Positions 34,461 through 43,891 are shown, counted from the first letter of the stretch. The stretch: 64,000 nucleotides of DNA from Thermococcus nautili (GCF_000585495.1 NZ_CP007264.1:1116001-1180000), one strand, 5' to 3'. Notes: generated from the letters alone by a model not told the origin. Numbers and translations: made by a program.

Positions 34461-35429
34461 CCTGAACGTCAGTCCCCTTTCCCTCGCCTTCCTCTCGACC
34501 TGAAGGCGGAACTGACAGGCCTTGCATATCTCGCCCGTCGTCGGCTGGCCGCATATCTTACAGCGGTTCAGCTCGCTGGTCTTCTTCGTGTATGTCTTCG
34601 CTATAAGCGGGAAGAGCTTGTCGTAGCTCCTGAGTATCTGGTACTTCGTTCCCGGGTGCCTCTCCTCCATCTCGTTGAGCCAGTCGCGGATTTCCGCTCT
34701 GAAGGCCTCGACCGCGTAGGGGCACTCGCTCAAATCGACCTCTATGTTGTTCAGAACCGCGTAGAGGACTATCTCCTTCTCGGGAATCTCGCGGAGGGGC
34801 TTTATCCTCGGGACGAGCTCCGGGTGAATTTCCTCGTAGTAGGGGCCCGTTCTTCCCAGTCTCGCTATATCGCCCCGGAGGATGTTCATTATGAACATCT
34901 GCACCTCGTCGTCGAGGTTGTGGCCGACGGCCAGCTTGTCCGCCCCGACGTCCTTGGCCGCGTAGTTGAGGAGCCAGCGTCTCCAGACACCGCAGTAGGA
35001 GCAGGCACCGACGCGCTCGCCCCTCTCAAAGCTCCCCATTATCTCAACCGTCTCGTCGAGGGTGAATCCGATGTATTCCTTGAAGGAATAAACGCGGTGC
35101 TCTATTCCGAGCTTCTTCGCGTTCCTCTTCGCTATCTCAACGCTTGGAGGTCGGTAACCGGCTATGCCTTCGTCAATCGTTATCGCGACCAGCTCGAAGG
35201 GGAACTTCTCCCGGAGTTTAGCCAGGAGATGCATCAGAACTACGCTGTCCTTTCCTCCGGAAACCCCAACCGCTATCCTCTCGCCCTTCTCGATGAGGCG
35301 GTACTTCTTCACGGTCTCCTTGAACTTCTTCTCGACCATCTCGTTGAAGTGCTTGTGGCAGTAGTATCTTCCCGTGTAGCGCGCGTGGTAGACCGCTGGA
35401 CGACCGCACTTGGAGCAGACCGCTGGCAT
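34452..35429 (-). CDS. ttuA: tRNA 2-thiolation enzyme TtuA-type
   Basis: A 325-residue PP-loop ATPase that thiolates tRNA (5-methyluridine at position 54 in characterised members). The N-terminal zinc site is CSKC with CHKH (5-8 and 24-27). The PP-loop is SGGKDS (57-62). The iron-sulfur Cys are CSYC (143, 146) and Cys236 in LSECPYA. A C-terminal zinc ribbon, CKIC with CKAC, completes the family layout. The ATG is at the position predicted for a leaderless transcript from the TATA box at about 35449-35459. Confidence 0.93.
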   Translation of the reverse strand: MPAVCSKCGRPAVYHARYTGRYYCHKHFNEMVEKKFKETVKKYRLIEKGERIAVGVSGGKDSVVLMHLLAKLREKFPFELVAITIDEGIAGYRPPSVEIAKRNAKKLGIEHRVYSFKEYIGFTLDETVEIMGSFERGERVGACSYCGVWRRWLLNYAAKDVGADKLAVGHNLDDEVQMFIMNILRGDIARLGRTGPYYEEIHPELVPRIKPLREIPEKEIVLYAVLNNIEVDLSECPYAVEAFRAEIRDWLNEMEERHPGTKYQILRSYDKLFPLIAKTYTKKTSELNRCKICGQPTTGEICKACQFRLQVERKARERGLTFRVE

Positions 35430-35448
35430 GGGTTGCCCTAAGAAAAGG

Positions 35449-35459
35449 CTTTTAAAAAG
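35449..35459. promoter_or_regulatory. Shared symmetric TATA box for two leaderless genes
   Basis: CTTTTAAAAAG, near-symmetric, reads as a TATA box on both strands. It lies about 24-30 bases from the ATG of ttuA (minus) and from the ATG at 35483 (plus). Both transcripts would therefore begin at or just before the start codon. No ribosome binding site is evident at either start, which agrees. Confidence 0.6.
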
Positions 35460-35482
35460 GTTGGGTGCCCATTCAATTGGGA

Positions 35483-36235
35483 ATGGTTATGGGGTATAAG
35501 GTTTTTAGGACTGGTGTTGGTGCCCTTGACGAGATGCTCGGTGGGGGTATAATCGAGGACGGAATTCTTCTCGTTGTCTACAACACGGGTTCTTATGGCT
35601 GGGCGCTTGGAGTGGAGGTTTTCAAAGCCTTCCTCTCTAGGGGCTGGTACGGGGTTGTAACGGATTACTCCCTGCCATACAGCATCCTTAGAAAGTACGC
35701 GACGGCCGTTCGCTTTGCCCTTCAGACCCTTGGCAGGGAAGACCGCCTGGCCGTCGTTGACGTCTTTGGCTCCGTTAACGGTATCCAGCCGAGGGAGCCC
35801 TTTGTCTATACGTTGGGGAGGGTTGATGGGAGCACATTCCTTCCGAAGATTCTTGCAATCTACAAGAAGCTGATTGAGGGAAGGCCGAGGAGAATAGGCC
35901 TCGCCGTTACGATGGACGGTTTTGTTGAAGTCTTCGGCGAGGACACCGGAATGAGGATTCTGAAGAAGAACATGGCCCTGAAAGAGAGCTATCCCCGCTC
36001 AGAGGGGGAGGAGGTTCTCAACGTTTTCCTCATAAACAGGGACAGAGTCTCCCCGAGGTTCCTCTCGTGGCTCTCACAGTACGCGGAGCACATAGTCGAG
36101 CTCAGACCAACCGAGAGACCCGGCGTTGAGAACATGCACGTTGTTAAGTCCCTGCTCCCGGACTTTGAGCCCTCAACCGGAATCTTCAGGTTCAAAAAGG
36201 GAAGGGTGGAAATCCGGCCTACTTCGCGAGATTGA
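35483..36235 (+). CDS. RecA/KaiC-like protein with degenerate Walker A
   Basis: About 250 residues. The opening VFRTGVGALDEMLGGGI matches the RadA/KaiC N-terminal block that precedes the P-loop. The P-loop itself, LLVVYNTGSYGWALG, lacks the GKT/GKS and its Lys, so ATP hydrolysis is unlikely. Later segments, RLAVVDVFGS and IGLAVTMDGF, resemble the Walker B strand and following core. It may be a regulatory pseudo-ATPase. The start could be 35483 or 35489; the first fits a leaderless transcript. The 3' end overlaps the convergent site-2 protease gene by 17 bases. Confidence 0.75.
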   Translation: MVMGYKVFRTGVGALDEMLGGGIIEDGILLVVYNTGSYGWALGVEVFKAFLSRGWYGVVTDYSLPYSILRKYATAVRFALQTLGREDRLAVVDVFGSVNGIQPREPFVYTLGRVDGSTFLPKILAIYKKLIEGRPRRIGLAVTMDGFVEVFGEDTGMRILKKNMALKESYPRSEGEEVLNVFLINRDRVSPRFLSWLSQYAEHIVELRPTERPGVENMHVVKSLLPDFEPSTGIFRFKKGRVEIRPTSRD

Positions 36236-37379
36236 GTATCGCCGGCAGGACGTTCAGGGCCAGAAGGAACAGGCCGATTCCTATCGTTGCGTACCGTATA
36301 GGCTTGGCAACCCGCTCTGGTAAGTACTCCTTTATCACGTCGTCGAGCATTCTTCCTCCGTCCAGCGGAACCAGCGGAAAGAGGTTCATGAGGCCTATTC
36401 CTATGTTGAGGAGGTAAATCCAGTAGAGGGAGAAGAACAGCGGCAGGATTATTCCGTCGTGCCCCACCTTGGAGGTAACGTGCTGGTTTGGACGTATCCC
36501 TATGAAGCCCTTTCCAGGGTTGTCCGGGTTTTCCGCGAGGGTTAGCTTAAGGTTCAGCTCCTTTCCATCCCTCAGAACCGTGAGCGCTATGGTTTCGCCG
36601 GGCTTCGTCTTGTTCATTAGGGCTATGAACTCGTCCATGGTTTTGACGCTCTGGCCGTTTATCGCGATTATTACATCTCCCTTGTGGAGAACTCCGTCGG
36701 CGGGGGCGCCTTTTATGACATCCCCTACCTCTATGCCGTTCGGCACGAGAAGGGGAGTTATCGCGTAGCTCAGAATGAGCGCCGTAATGATTGCCGTCAC
36801 GACGTTCGCCATTGAGCCGGCTCCGTAAACACGGAGCCTAGAGCGTAAGGGGGCCTTCGATAGCTTTTCCTCGTCGGGCTCGACGAAGGCACCGGGAATC
36901 ACCGCGAGGAGAACCAGACCAACGGACTTCAGCGGGAGCTTTTCAGCCCTCGCGACCACACCGTGGCTGAGCTCGTGGACGACCATGACGACGGCAAGGC
37001 CTATCAGTCCGTACCAGAGGGGAATCGTTACGCCAGGGATGACGAGCTGAACTCCGGAGGGGCTCTTCTTCGTCTGGAGGGTTTTCAGCGCGGTCATGAA
37101 GAGCGCGTAGAAGACGTAGGCCATGCCCATGTAACCGAGGGCAATTCCAATGTCGCCGTAAACTTTCCAGAAACGCCTATTAACTCTGGAAAGCCGGTCT
37201 ATAAAGCCGAGGAGTCTCTTGGTTCTCCACATAGCCACGAGGAAGTCAACGCTCAGCCCCTCTTCCTTCTCCACCGGCTCTCCCGTTTCGGGGTCTATCT
37301 CTTTCTTCCCGAACAGGGAGTATAGAACGAGCCAGAACGCAGTGAGTGCGACTACTACGATGACCGCGGTGCTCACCAT
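36219..37379 (-). CDS. Site-2 protease family (M50) with PDZ domain
   Basis: A 386-residue intramembrane zinc protease. HELSH (135-139) lies in a membrane helix, and the second motif is NLFPLVPLDGGRML near residue 345, which provides the third ligand. Between them sits a PDZ domain (about 215-290, GVLHKGDVIIAINGQSV). Five or more further membrane segments are present. Such enzymes cleave membrane-tethered regulators or signal-peptide remnants. A substrate is not evident from the neighbours. Confidence 0.92.
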   Translation of the reverse strand: MVSTAVIVVVALTAFWLVLYSLFGKKEIDPETGEPVEKEEGLSVDFLVAMWRTKRLLGFIDRLSRVNRRFWKVYGDIGIALGYMGMAYVFYALFMTALKTLQTKKSPSGVQLVIPGVTIPLWYGLIGLAVVMVVHELSHGVVARAEKLPLKSVGLVLLAVIPGAFVEPDEEKLSKAPLRSRLRVYGAGSMANVVTAIITALILSYAITPLLVPNGIEVGDVIKGAPADGVLHKGDVIIAINGQSVKTMDEFIALMNKTKPGETIALTVLRDGKELNLKLTLAENPDNPGKGFIGIRPNQHVTSKVGHDGIILPLFFSLYWIYLLNIGIGLMNLFPLVPLDGGRMLDDVIKEYLPERVAKPIRYATIGIGLFLLALNVLPAILNLAK

Positions 37380-37453
37380 GGTTCAACACCCTTTTTCCGC
37401 TGGGCTAACTTCATTAGATGGTCTTATAAACGTTAGCGGACAACCATGTGGCG

Positions 37454-38569
37454 ATGGAGAGCCTCAGGATAGCCTTCGTCTACGACGTCATCTATCCCTG
37501 GGTCAAGGGAGGGGTTGAGAAACGGATTTACGAGCTCGCGGTCAGGTTAGCCCGGTTTCATGAGGTCCACGTCTACGGCTACAAACACTGGGAAGGAAAA
37601 GATGAAATCGAGCGGGATGGGATTCACTACCACGGTACCGTTCGCGTTGGCAACCTGTACTCCGGCGGGAGGCGTTCAATCATTCCTCCCCTCCTCCACT
37701 CGCTCTCGCTCGTTTCCCGGCTCAAGGGCGAGCGCTTCGACGTCATAGACTGCCAGGCGAGCCCTTACCTCCCAGCTTATTCGCTCAGGGTTCTCAAGGA
37801 GAAGAACGTCTTCATAACCTGGCATGAGTTCTGGGGAGACTACTGGCTCGACTACCTCGGATGGGCCGGTTTAATCGGGAGAGCCACTGAGAGGGGCCTG
37901 TTCTCCTTCGAGAGGCACATCTCGGTCTCCCAAAAGACAAGGCTCGACCTCTTAAACGCTGGCCTCAGGAAGCCAGTTTATCTCGTTCCCAACGGCATAG
38001 ATATTAGCCTGATTCGCTCGGTGAAGCCGTCGTCGCTGGAATCGGATTTTCTCTTCGTCGGCAGGCTTATCCCGGAGAAGGGGGTTGACTTCTTCCTGCG
38101 CTCCTTAGCTTTACTCAGGCGCGAGTTCCCGGACTTCAGGGCGCTCATAGCCGGCGACGGCCCCGAGAGGAGGAAGCTTGAGCGCCTCGCACGGGAACTG
38201 GGAATCGGTGATAACGTCACATTCACGGGGTTTTTGAAGGATTACAGAGACGTCATCGCGCTCATGAAAGCGTCGAGGGTCTTTGCGTTTCCATCCCGGA
38301 GGGAGGGCTTCGGCATGGTCGTCCTTGAGGCTATGGCCTCGGGCCTTCCGGTTGTCACAGTTGAGCACACGATGAACGCTTCCATGCACCTCGTCGAGAA
38401 CGGCAAGACAGGCTTCGTCGTCCCCATAAACGAGGAATCCTTCGCCAGGGCGTTGATGCTCGCCCATGAGAACTCCGCGAGGCTTGGAGGGATTGCGGGG
38501 AGAAAAGCCGAACGCTACGACTGGAACGAGGTCGTTGAGGGGCTCCTTGCTGTCTACAGGGGTGGTTGA
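37454..38569 (+). CDS. Glycosyltransferase family 4
   Basis: A 371-residue GT-B enzyme. The N-terminal part begins LRIAFVYDVIYPWVKGGVEKRIYELA, an acceptor-side block with the glycine-rich turn. The C-terminal half has SDFLFVGRLIPEKGVDFFLRS, AGDGPERRKLERLARELG and the donor-binding PSRREGFGMVVLEAMASGLPVV, the EX7E motif of GT4. It opens the polysaccharide locus, whose next gene starts on its stop. The ATG at 37454 is preferred over GTG 37448; TCTTATAAA about 25-30 bases upstream is the TATA box. Donor and acceptor are unknown. Confidence 0.9.
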   Translation: MESLRIAFVYDVIYPWVKGGVEKRIYELAVRLARFHEVHVYGYKHWEGKDEIERDGIHYHGTVRVGNLYSGGRRSIIPPLLHSLSLVSRLKGERFDVIDCQASPYLPAYSLRVLKEKNVFITWHEFWGDYWLDYLGWAGLIGRATERGLFSFERHISVSQKTRLDLLNAGLRKPVYLVPNGIDISLIRSVKPSSLESDFLFVGRLIPEKGVDFFLRSLALLRREFPDFRALIAGDGPERRKLERLARELGIGDNVTFTGFLKDYRDVIALMKASRVFAFPSRREGFGMVVLEAMASGLPVVTVEHTMNASMHLVENGKTGFVVPINEESFARALMLAHENSARLGGIAGRKAERYDWNEVVEGLLAVYRGG

Positions 38570-39553
38570 ATGAGGGTTTGCCTAATCGTCCGACGCCTGA
38601 GCACCAAGGCCGGTGGAATAGCGGTTTACACCCGCAACTTAATCAGAACCCTTGAGCGTGAGGGGCACGAGGTTGAACTATCGTCCGGCGAGAGGTTTTC
38701 ATACCTTCTCTGGCAGTTCTTCAAGGTTCCCCTCTGGCTCGTCCGCTCCAGGTGCGACGCCTACCATGCGGTTGGTGTTATAGAGAGCATAACCCTCCCG
38801 CTTTTCAAGCCAAAGGCAGAGAAGAGGGTAACCATCCACGACCTCATCCCGCTGAAGCACCCGAGGAAGGGACTCAAGGGCCTCTTCGAGCGCTTCTTCA
38901 TTCGCCTCGGCCTTCTCTCGGCGAGGAAATGCGATGTGATTTATGCTGTCTCACACCTGACGAAGGTTGACCTCGTCCGCTTTGCGGGAATCCCGGAGGA
39001 TAAGATAACCGTCATTCACCAGCCGATAGACGAGCGCTTTCTCATCGAACCGCCCCGCGCTGGAAAGTTCCGGGAGCCGGGGAAGTTTATGGTGGGCTAC
39101 ATTTCAAGGATGGACTACCACAAGAGGCACGCCCCCCTCGTTGAACTGTTTAAGCAATGGGACAATCCGAACGCGAGGCTCCTTTTAGCTGGAACCGGAG
39201 AGGAGTTCGAACGCGTTAAAAAGCTGGCTGAAGGTGATGAACGGATAAAGCTCCTCGGCTTCATACCCGATGAGGAGCTGGTTGATTTCTACGACTCGCT
39301 CGACGTCTACGTCCACGCCTCAAAGTACGAGGGCTGGGGCCTGCCGATTGTTGAAGCGCTGGCGAGGGGAAAGCCGGTTATCGTTTTCGACGATGCGGAG
39401 ATACCGAAGGAGGTCAAGGAGTTGTGTTTGAGGGTCTCTTCACTCCGATTTATGGAGGCTCTAGAGGTGCTCTATCTGAACAGGAAAACCCTGAGAAAGC
39501 TTCTTGCCAGAAAGTCCCGCGGTGGTGACGATGAGATTCCTGTTCGTGAGTGA
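38570..39553 (+). CDS. Glycosyltransferase family 4
   Basis: A 327-residue GT-B glycosyltransferase. Key segments are LSTKAGGIAVYTRNLIRTLE at the N-terminus, KRVTIHDLIPLKHPRKG, GYISRMDYHKRHAPLVELF and ASKYEGWGLPIVEALARGKPVIVF, the donor-side EX7E block. Membrane segments are absent, so it acts at the cytoplasmic face. GGGGTGG lies before the ATG, and the gene starts directly after the stop of the previous one. It overlaps the next GT gene by 23 bases, so the three are co-transcribed. Confidence 0.9.
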   Translation: MRVCLIVRRLSTKAGGIAVYTRNLIRTLEREGHEVELSSGERFSYLLWQFFKVPLWLVRSRCDAYHAVGVIESITLPLFKPKAEKRVTIHDLIPLKHPRKGLKGLFERFFIRLGLLSARKCDVIYAVSHLTKVDLVRFAGIPEDKITVIHQPIDERFLIEPPRAGKFREPGKFMVGYISRMDYHKRHAPLVELFKQWDNPNARLLLAGTGEEFERVKKLAEGDERIKLLGFIPDEELVDFYDSLDVYVHASKYEGWGLPIVEALARGKPVIVFDDAEIPKEVKELCLRVSSLRFMEALEVLYLNRKTLRKLLARKSRGGDDEIPVRE

Positions 39554-40769
39554 ATATTACCCCCCAATGCATATGGGTGGGGCGGAGATAAGCCTTAAAC
39601 TGCTTGTTGAGGGACTCGCCGAGCTTGGTCATGACGTTACCGTGTTGACGCCCAACTACAGTTCCCCTTCCACCTCGGTTGAGAGAATGGAGCACCTTCG
39701 CGTGATAAGGTTCAAATCCCCAAGAAGGCTCCTGTTCAGGGAGAGGGCGAGAAAGGCCTCCTCCGAGGCTTACAGGGGGAACAGGCCCCTCTTTTATCTT
39801 CAGCTTGGGCAGTACATCAGGTTCTCGTCCGCGGAGCTCATGAGGAGGACGATGGAGCTCCTTAGGAGAGAGGATTTTGACGTTGTTCACGCCAACAACC
39901 TCGAATCAATTCTGGCGGTTTCTCAAATTGAAACCAACGCCCTGAAGGTTGCCCATCTCAGGGATTTTGCCCTCCTCTGCTGGAACAGGGGACTAAACAA
40001 GGGGGGAACCCTGTGTCCGGGCTGTTCAGCTGAGCAGGTGCGCGAATGCATGGGTGCAAGGCTAACCGCGCCGCTCCTCTCGTATCAAATTCACCGCAGA
40101 AGGGCGGTTCTGGAGAACTTTGACGTCCTTATTGCCATAAGCGAGTTCGTAAAGGGTCAGTTCATGAGGAGGCTGGGGATGAAGTCTTCCAACATTAACG
40201 TTCTTTACAACCCAGTTGGGGATAGAGTTCTCTCAAATCTCTCAAAGGACGAGGCAAGAAGGTTACTCGGGCTTCCTGAGGATGGAAAAGTTGTCCTTTT
40301 CGCCGGAACACTGAGCGAGATGAAGGGGGCCCACTTGGTACTCCGTCTTGCTGAAAGGCTTCCTGAGTATCTCTTCGTTGTCGTCGGGACTGGTCCCCTA
40401 AGGAGTGCCTTTGAAAGTTCCCGTCTGCCTAACCTTCTTTACGTGGGGTATAAACCAATAGAAACCCTGAGGCACTACTACAGGGCTTCCGATGTTCTCG
40501 TGGTTCCATCGCTCTGGCATGAGCCCTTTGGCAGGGTGGTGGTTGAGGGACTTGCCAACGGGAGCTTTGTCATAGGGAGCAACAGGGGGGCTATTCCAGA
40601 GGTAATCCGCTGGGCGGGTGGAGGTGTGGTTGTTGAGCCCGAGGTCGAGAGCATCGGCAGGGCCGTTGAATCGTATTTTGACTCCCCCGTCTCAGTAGAG
40701 CGCGCCAGAAGGCGGGTGTTGAAGTACTCAGAGGAGTATTCCCTGAGATTCACAAGGTTGATGCGCTAA
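39531..40769 (+). CDS. Glycosyltransferase family 4
   Basis: A 412-residue GT-B enzyme. It opens MRFLFVSEYYPPMHMGGAEI, with the usual acceptor-side glycine turn, and carries a mid-protein Cys cluster GTLCPGCSAEQVREC that may bind metal. The C-terminal donor block is PSLWHEPFGRVVVEGLANGSFVIGS. The ATG at 39531 is chosen because GGTGGTG lies upstream; translation from further upstream would read the end of the previous gene in another frame. It is convergent with the kinase-like gene and overlaps it by 4 bases. Confidence 0.9.
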   Translation: MRFLFVSEYYPPMHMGGAEISLKLLVEGLAELGHDVTVLTPNYSSPSTSVERMEHLRVIRFKSPRRLLFRERARKASSEAYRGNRPLFYLQLGQYIRFSSAELMRRTMELLRREDFDVVHANNLESILAVSQIETNALKVAHLRDFALLCWNRGLNKGGTLCPGCSAEQVRECMGARLTAPLLSYQIHRRRAVLENFDVLIAISEFVKGQFMRRLGMKSSNINVLYNPVGDRVLSNLSKDEARRLLGLPEDGKVVLFAGTLSEMKGAHLVLRLAERLPEYLFVVVGTGPLRSAFESSRLPNLLYVGYKPIETLRHYYRASDVLVVPSLWHEPFGRVVVEGLANGSFVIGSNRGAIPEVIRWAGGGVVVEPEVESIGRAVESYFDSPVSVERARRRVLKYSEEYSLRFTRLMR

Positions 40770-41989
40770 AGCCTCTCAATGATGGCGTTCATGACTTCCT
40801 CAAGGGCTCTCTCCTTTGAGTCACTCTTCACCCTCAGGTCGAAGACGTTGCTCATGAGCTCAAAGTCCCTCAGCTGGTTTTCAATAAGCTCCCTCGACAG
40901 TCCCTTTCTCCTTTCAACGAGAACGTCGGGGTCGTTGTAAACGTAAACCACGAGCGTTGGCTTAGGGAGCAGTTTTGATAGTGTTCTCGTCAGGCCCTTT
41001 GATGCGTTTGGGGAGGTTATGAGGTCGTAGAACCATCTGTCAGTAACGACAAGCTTGTATTTTAGCCTCTTCGGATAGATACAGAGCGTTCTGAGCAGGT
41101 ATTCGATGTAGTAGATGAAGGGTATTACCAGACGAATAGCTCGGGAGTTATACCGCACTATCTCCTTTTTCCTTCCTCCATCGACTGCGGTCTCGACGTT
41201 CTTTGCCTCTTTTTTTGCCTTGCTTCTTGCCCAGTTCAGGGGTTTGAGGCATCTGAAGGTATATCTCCCTCCATACTCGTAGTAGGGCTTGAACTTTCCT
41301 TTCTTTGCAACCTCTACCACTGCCTTTGCGAGGGTCGTCTTCCCGCTTCCGTTGGGTCCGAGGAAGACCACGTGGGGTGCGGGGTGAAAGAGCCTCCAGA
41401 ACCAGCGCAGGGTCTTGAAAAGGGTGTTCCTTCCAAAGTACAGTCCCCGGGTAAGGGTGTGTTTCAGTCTGTGTTCGGGCTTTAGCTCATTGAAACGTTC
41501 TCCCTTGAGCTTGTCCACGAGTTCTTTGCTGTTCCTGAAGTAAACCCGTAGGTAACCCTCAAGCCTGTTGAAATCAACGCGCGGAAGGTGCATTTTCATG
41601 TACTTCTCGTACTTGGTAATCGGCTCCCCCAGCCCAATGCGATAGATGTAGTAGAAAACCTGTCTCGTTGGGTCGAGCCAGTAACTTTCCCCGAAGCCGA
41701 GTATCTCTTGGGAAACTCCCTCATATTTTCCAAGGTGGACATCAAGGAGGATTATATCGCCGCTTCTGTAGGTAACGTAAAACCTCTTCCATGGGGGGAA
41801 CTTAGAAAGGAATCTGAAGCCCATCTTTCTCGCGATTTTATCGAACTTTTCGGTATCTTCTCTGTGAAGGCACAGGTCAATGTCTCTCCCCTCGTCTATC
41901 CAGCGTTCATCGAGGAAGAAGAACCTAACGTTTTCCCGCCTGAGTTCTTCTGCCATATCAAGGATGAACTCAACGTTTGACTTCTCCAT
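40766..41989 (-). CDS. Nucleotidyltransferase-like domain fused to P-loop kinase
   Basis: A 407-residue protein. The N-terminal part (about 1-160) resembles a minimal nucleotidyltransferase, with EGRDIDLCLH giving the Asp-x-Asp pair. The C-terminal part has Walker A GPNGSGKTTLAKA, a DRWFYD block like the DRY/DRX motif of thymidylate kinases and a lid-like VERRKGLSREL. Fusions of this kind occur in polysaccharide loci; the substrate is unknown. The ATG at 41989 follows GGTGA by 5 bases, and that GGTGA includes the stop of the preceding GT gene. Confidence 0.8.
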   Translation of the reverse strand: MEKSNVEFILDMAEELRRENVRFFFLDERWIDEGRDIDLCLHREDTEKFDKIARKMGFRFLSKFPPWKRFYVTYRSGDIILLDVHLGKYEGVSQEILGFGESYWLDPTRQVFYYIYRIGLGEPITKYEKYMKMHLPRVDFNRLEGYLRVYFRNSKELVDKLKGERFNELKPEHRLKHTLTRGLYFGRNTLFKTLRWFWRLFHPAPHVVFLGPNGSGKTTLAKAVVEVAKKGKFKPYYEYGGRYTFRCLKPLNWARSKAKKEAKNVETAVDGGRKKEIVRYNSRAIRLVIPFIYYIEYLLRTLCIYPKRLKYKLVVTDRWFYDLITSPNASKGLTRTLSKLLPKPTLVVYVYNDPDVLVERRKGLSRELIENQLRDFELMSNVFDLRVKSDSKERALEEVMNAIIERL

Positions 41990-41990
41990 G

Positions 41991-43046
41991 TTAATCACCG
42001 ATTTCTTCATAGAGGTTTAGATAAGACTGGAGCATGGTTCTTTCGTCGTAATTTTTTCTAACAAGGTGTTTTGCACGCCTCCCTAGTTTCTTCCTGACCT
42101 TGGGATTCTCTATCAGGTACTGAACCTTCTTCACGAAATCGGCAACGTTACCTGGCTCTGCGTAGAGGACGGCGTCTTCTCCAGCCTCCTTAAGGTGTTC
42201 TATACTGGACGTAACCACCGCCACTCCACAGGCCATCGCTTCGAGCAGAACGAGAGGCGTTGCTATACTCGACAGCTCGTGCCTGTATGGAAGAATCAGA
42301 ACGTCAATGGAAGAGTACATGGCTTTTAGGTCCTCCTGGGGTCCCTTAACCTCGATGTCCCCGTCAGTTCCCGTAAGTTTTTCGGCTTTAATCCTTGCGG
42401 GATTCGAGAGGAACAGAACCTTCCTGACGCCCTTCAGTTTCTTCATAATCTCGACTACCTCAAGGATGCCCTTGCTTGTGGAGGGGTGACCAACGTATCC
42501 AATGGTTATGCTTCTTTTCCTTTTTTTGGGACACTCTTGGAATTTCCTGAGGTCTATTCCTATCCTGATAACCCGTCCGTTTCTAGCCCCTATCCTCCTG
42601 GCCGTATACCTGTTTGAGAACACTGCCACACTAACGGTCTTCTCAACGAGCGACCTTATGAATGCAGTGGGCGTTGAACATACAGCCATTGTGAGGGCTG
42701 TTCTAATGATTATGTTCTTCAGCGAGTTTTCTCTAATCTCCGGATTCCGAATTCTCAGAAAATCGAGTGTGTCCCTAAGCACGTTCAGGGGGTTCGTTTT
42801 CAGGTTGGAGTACAGGGAGTAAATTTTACGCTCTTGGGGGAGCTTTGAATATTTTATCAGCTCAAAGATGCCGGAGGAGTTAATATGGATGATTGAGCAG
42901 TTCTCAAGGTTCGTCGAGACAGGTATCCCAGATTCCTGAAGGAATCGGTAGAGGCGGGCTATCATCTTCGTTCTGCCCTCGTGCTTCTTGTTGGGCTCAT
43001 CGAAGCTGGGTGCAACTATACAGACCTTTCCCCTTTCTTTAGCCAT
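41991..43046 (-). CDS. Glycosyltransferase family 4
   Basis: A 351-residue GT-B enzyme. SITIGYVGHPSTSKGILEVVEIM marks the start of the donor domain, and PYRHELSSIATPLVLLEAMACGVAVVTS is the donor-site EX7E block. The N-terminal acceptor domain is divergent. The ATG at 43046 has GGTGA 5 bases upstream, which contains the stop of galU, so translation is coupled. It is followed by the nucleotidyltransferase-kinase gene in the same unit. Confidence 0.87.
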   Translation of the reverse strand: MAKERGKVCIVAPSFDEPNKKHEGRTKMIARLYRFLQESGIPVSTNLENCSIIHINSSGIFELIKYSKLPQERKIYSLYSNLKTNPLNVLRDTLDFLRIRNPEIRENSLKNIIIRTALTMAVCSTPTAFIRSLVEKTVSVAVFSNRYTARRIGARNGRVIRIGIDLRKFQECPKKRKRSITIGYVGHPSTSKGILEVVEIMKKLKGVRKVLFLSNPARIKAEKLTGTDGDIEVKGPQEDLKAMYSSIDVLILPYRHELSSIATPLVLLEAMACGVAVVTSSIEHLKEAGEDAVLYAEPGNVADFVKKVQYLIENPKVRKKLGRRAKHLVRKNYDERTMLQSYLNLYEEIGD

Positions 43047-43051
43047 GAATT

Positions 43052-43891
43052 TCACCCTACCAGTCCGAAAACCCTTCCAAGCTCCATGTTGGCCTTTAAC
43101 CATCCTTCGGGTGTCCCGACGTCGTATCTCCTCCCTTCTATTATCCTAGCGTACATACTCGCTCCACCCTTCACAAGAATCCTGAGGGCATCTGTGAGCT
43201 GTATTTCTCCCCTCTTGTCCGGCTTAACCTCCCGCAGGGCGTCGAAGACCTCTGGTGTTAGAACGTACCTACCAACAATCGCAACGTTACTCGGGGCTTC
43301 CTCCTTTTTCGGCTTTTCAACGAGGTCCCTAACTAGGTACAGGCCATTCTCGATGTTCTCAACGTCCACAATGCCATACTTTTCGACGTCTGCCCATTCA
43401 ACGGTTTCCACGCCGAGAACTGGTGCCTTGAACCTGTCATAAACCTCGACCAACTGGCCGATTCCAGGTCTCTCACTCATGATAATGTCATCTCCTAGGA
43501 GAACGGCGAAGGGCTCTCCGTTTACGTGTTTCTCCGCGTGGAGTATTGCATCTCCAAGGCCGAGGGGCTTCTTCTGCCTGACATAATAGATGTCAACCAT
43601 TTCGCTTATCTCCCTAACGAGCTTGAGCTCCCGTTCCTTTCCCCTTTCCCTGAGGTAGTACTCCAGCTCAAAGTTTCGGTCAAAGTAGTCCTCAATTGCC
43701 CTCTTTCCCTTTCCCGTTATTATAAGAATGTCATCAATGCCTGCCTTAATAGCCTCCTCGACAACGTAGTGAATAACCGGTTTGGTGCCCACTGGTAGCA
43801 TCTCCTTCGGCATTGACTTGGTTATCGGGAGCATTCTCGTACCGAGGCCTGCGGCAGGTATTATCGCCTTTTGAATCTTTGCTTTTCCCAC
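43052..43891 (-). CDS. galU: UTP-glucose-1-phosphate uridylyltransferase
   Basis: A 279-residue nucleotidyltransferase producing UDP-glucose. The N-terminal signature KAIIPAAGLGTRMLPITKSMPKEMLP is that of GalU. QKKPLGLGDAILHA (about 110), VLLGDDI and the substrate-site EKP in VEKPKKEEAPS follow, and DVGTPEGWLKAN closes the sugar site. The GTG start has GGTGA 6 bases upstream. It opens the minus-strand half of the polysaccharide locus and would supply UDP-glucose to the dehydrogenase and glycosyltransferases nearby. Confidence 0.93.
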   Translation of the reverse strand: MGKAKIQKAIIPAAGLGTRMLPITKSMPKEMLPVGTKPVIHYVVEEAIKAGIDDILIITGKGKRAIEDYFDRNFELEYYLRERGKERELKLVREISEMVDIYYVRQKKPLGLGDAILHAEKHVNGEPFAVLLGDDIIMSERPGIGQLVEVYDRFKAPVLGVETVEWADVEKYGIVDVENIENGLYLVRDLVEKPKKEEAPSNVAIVGRYVLTPEVFDALREVKPDKRGEIQLTDALRILVKGGASMYARIIEGRRYDVGTPEGWLKANMELGRVFGLVG

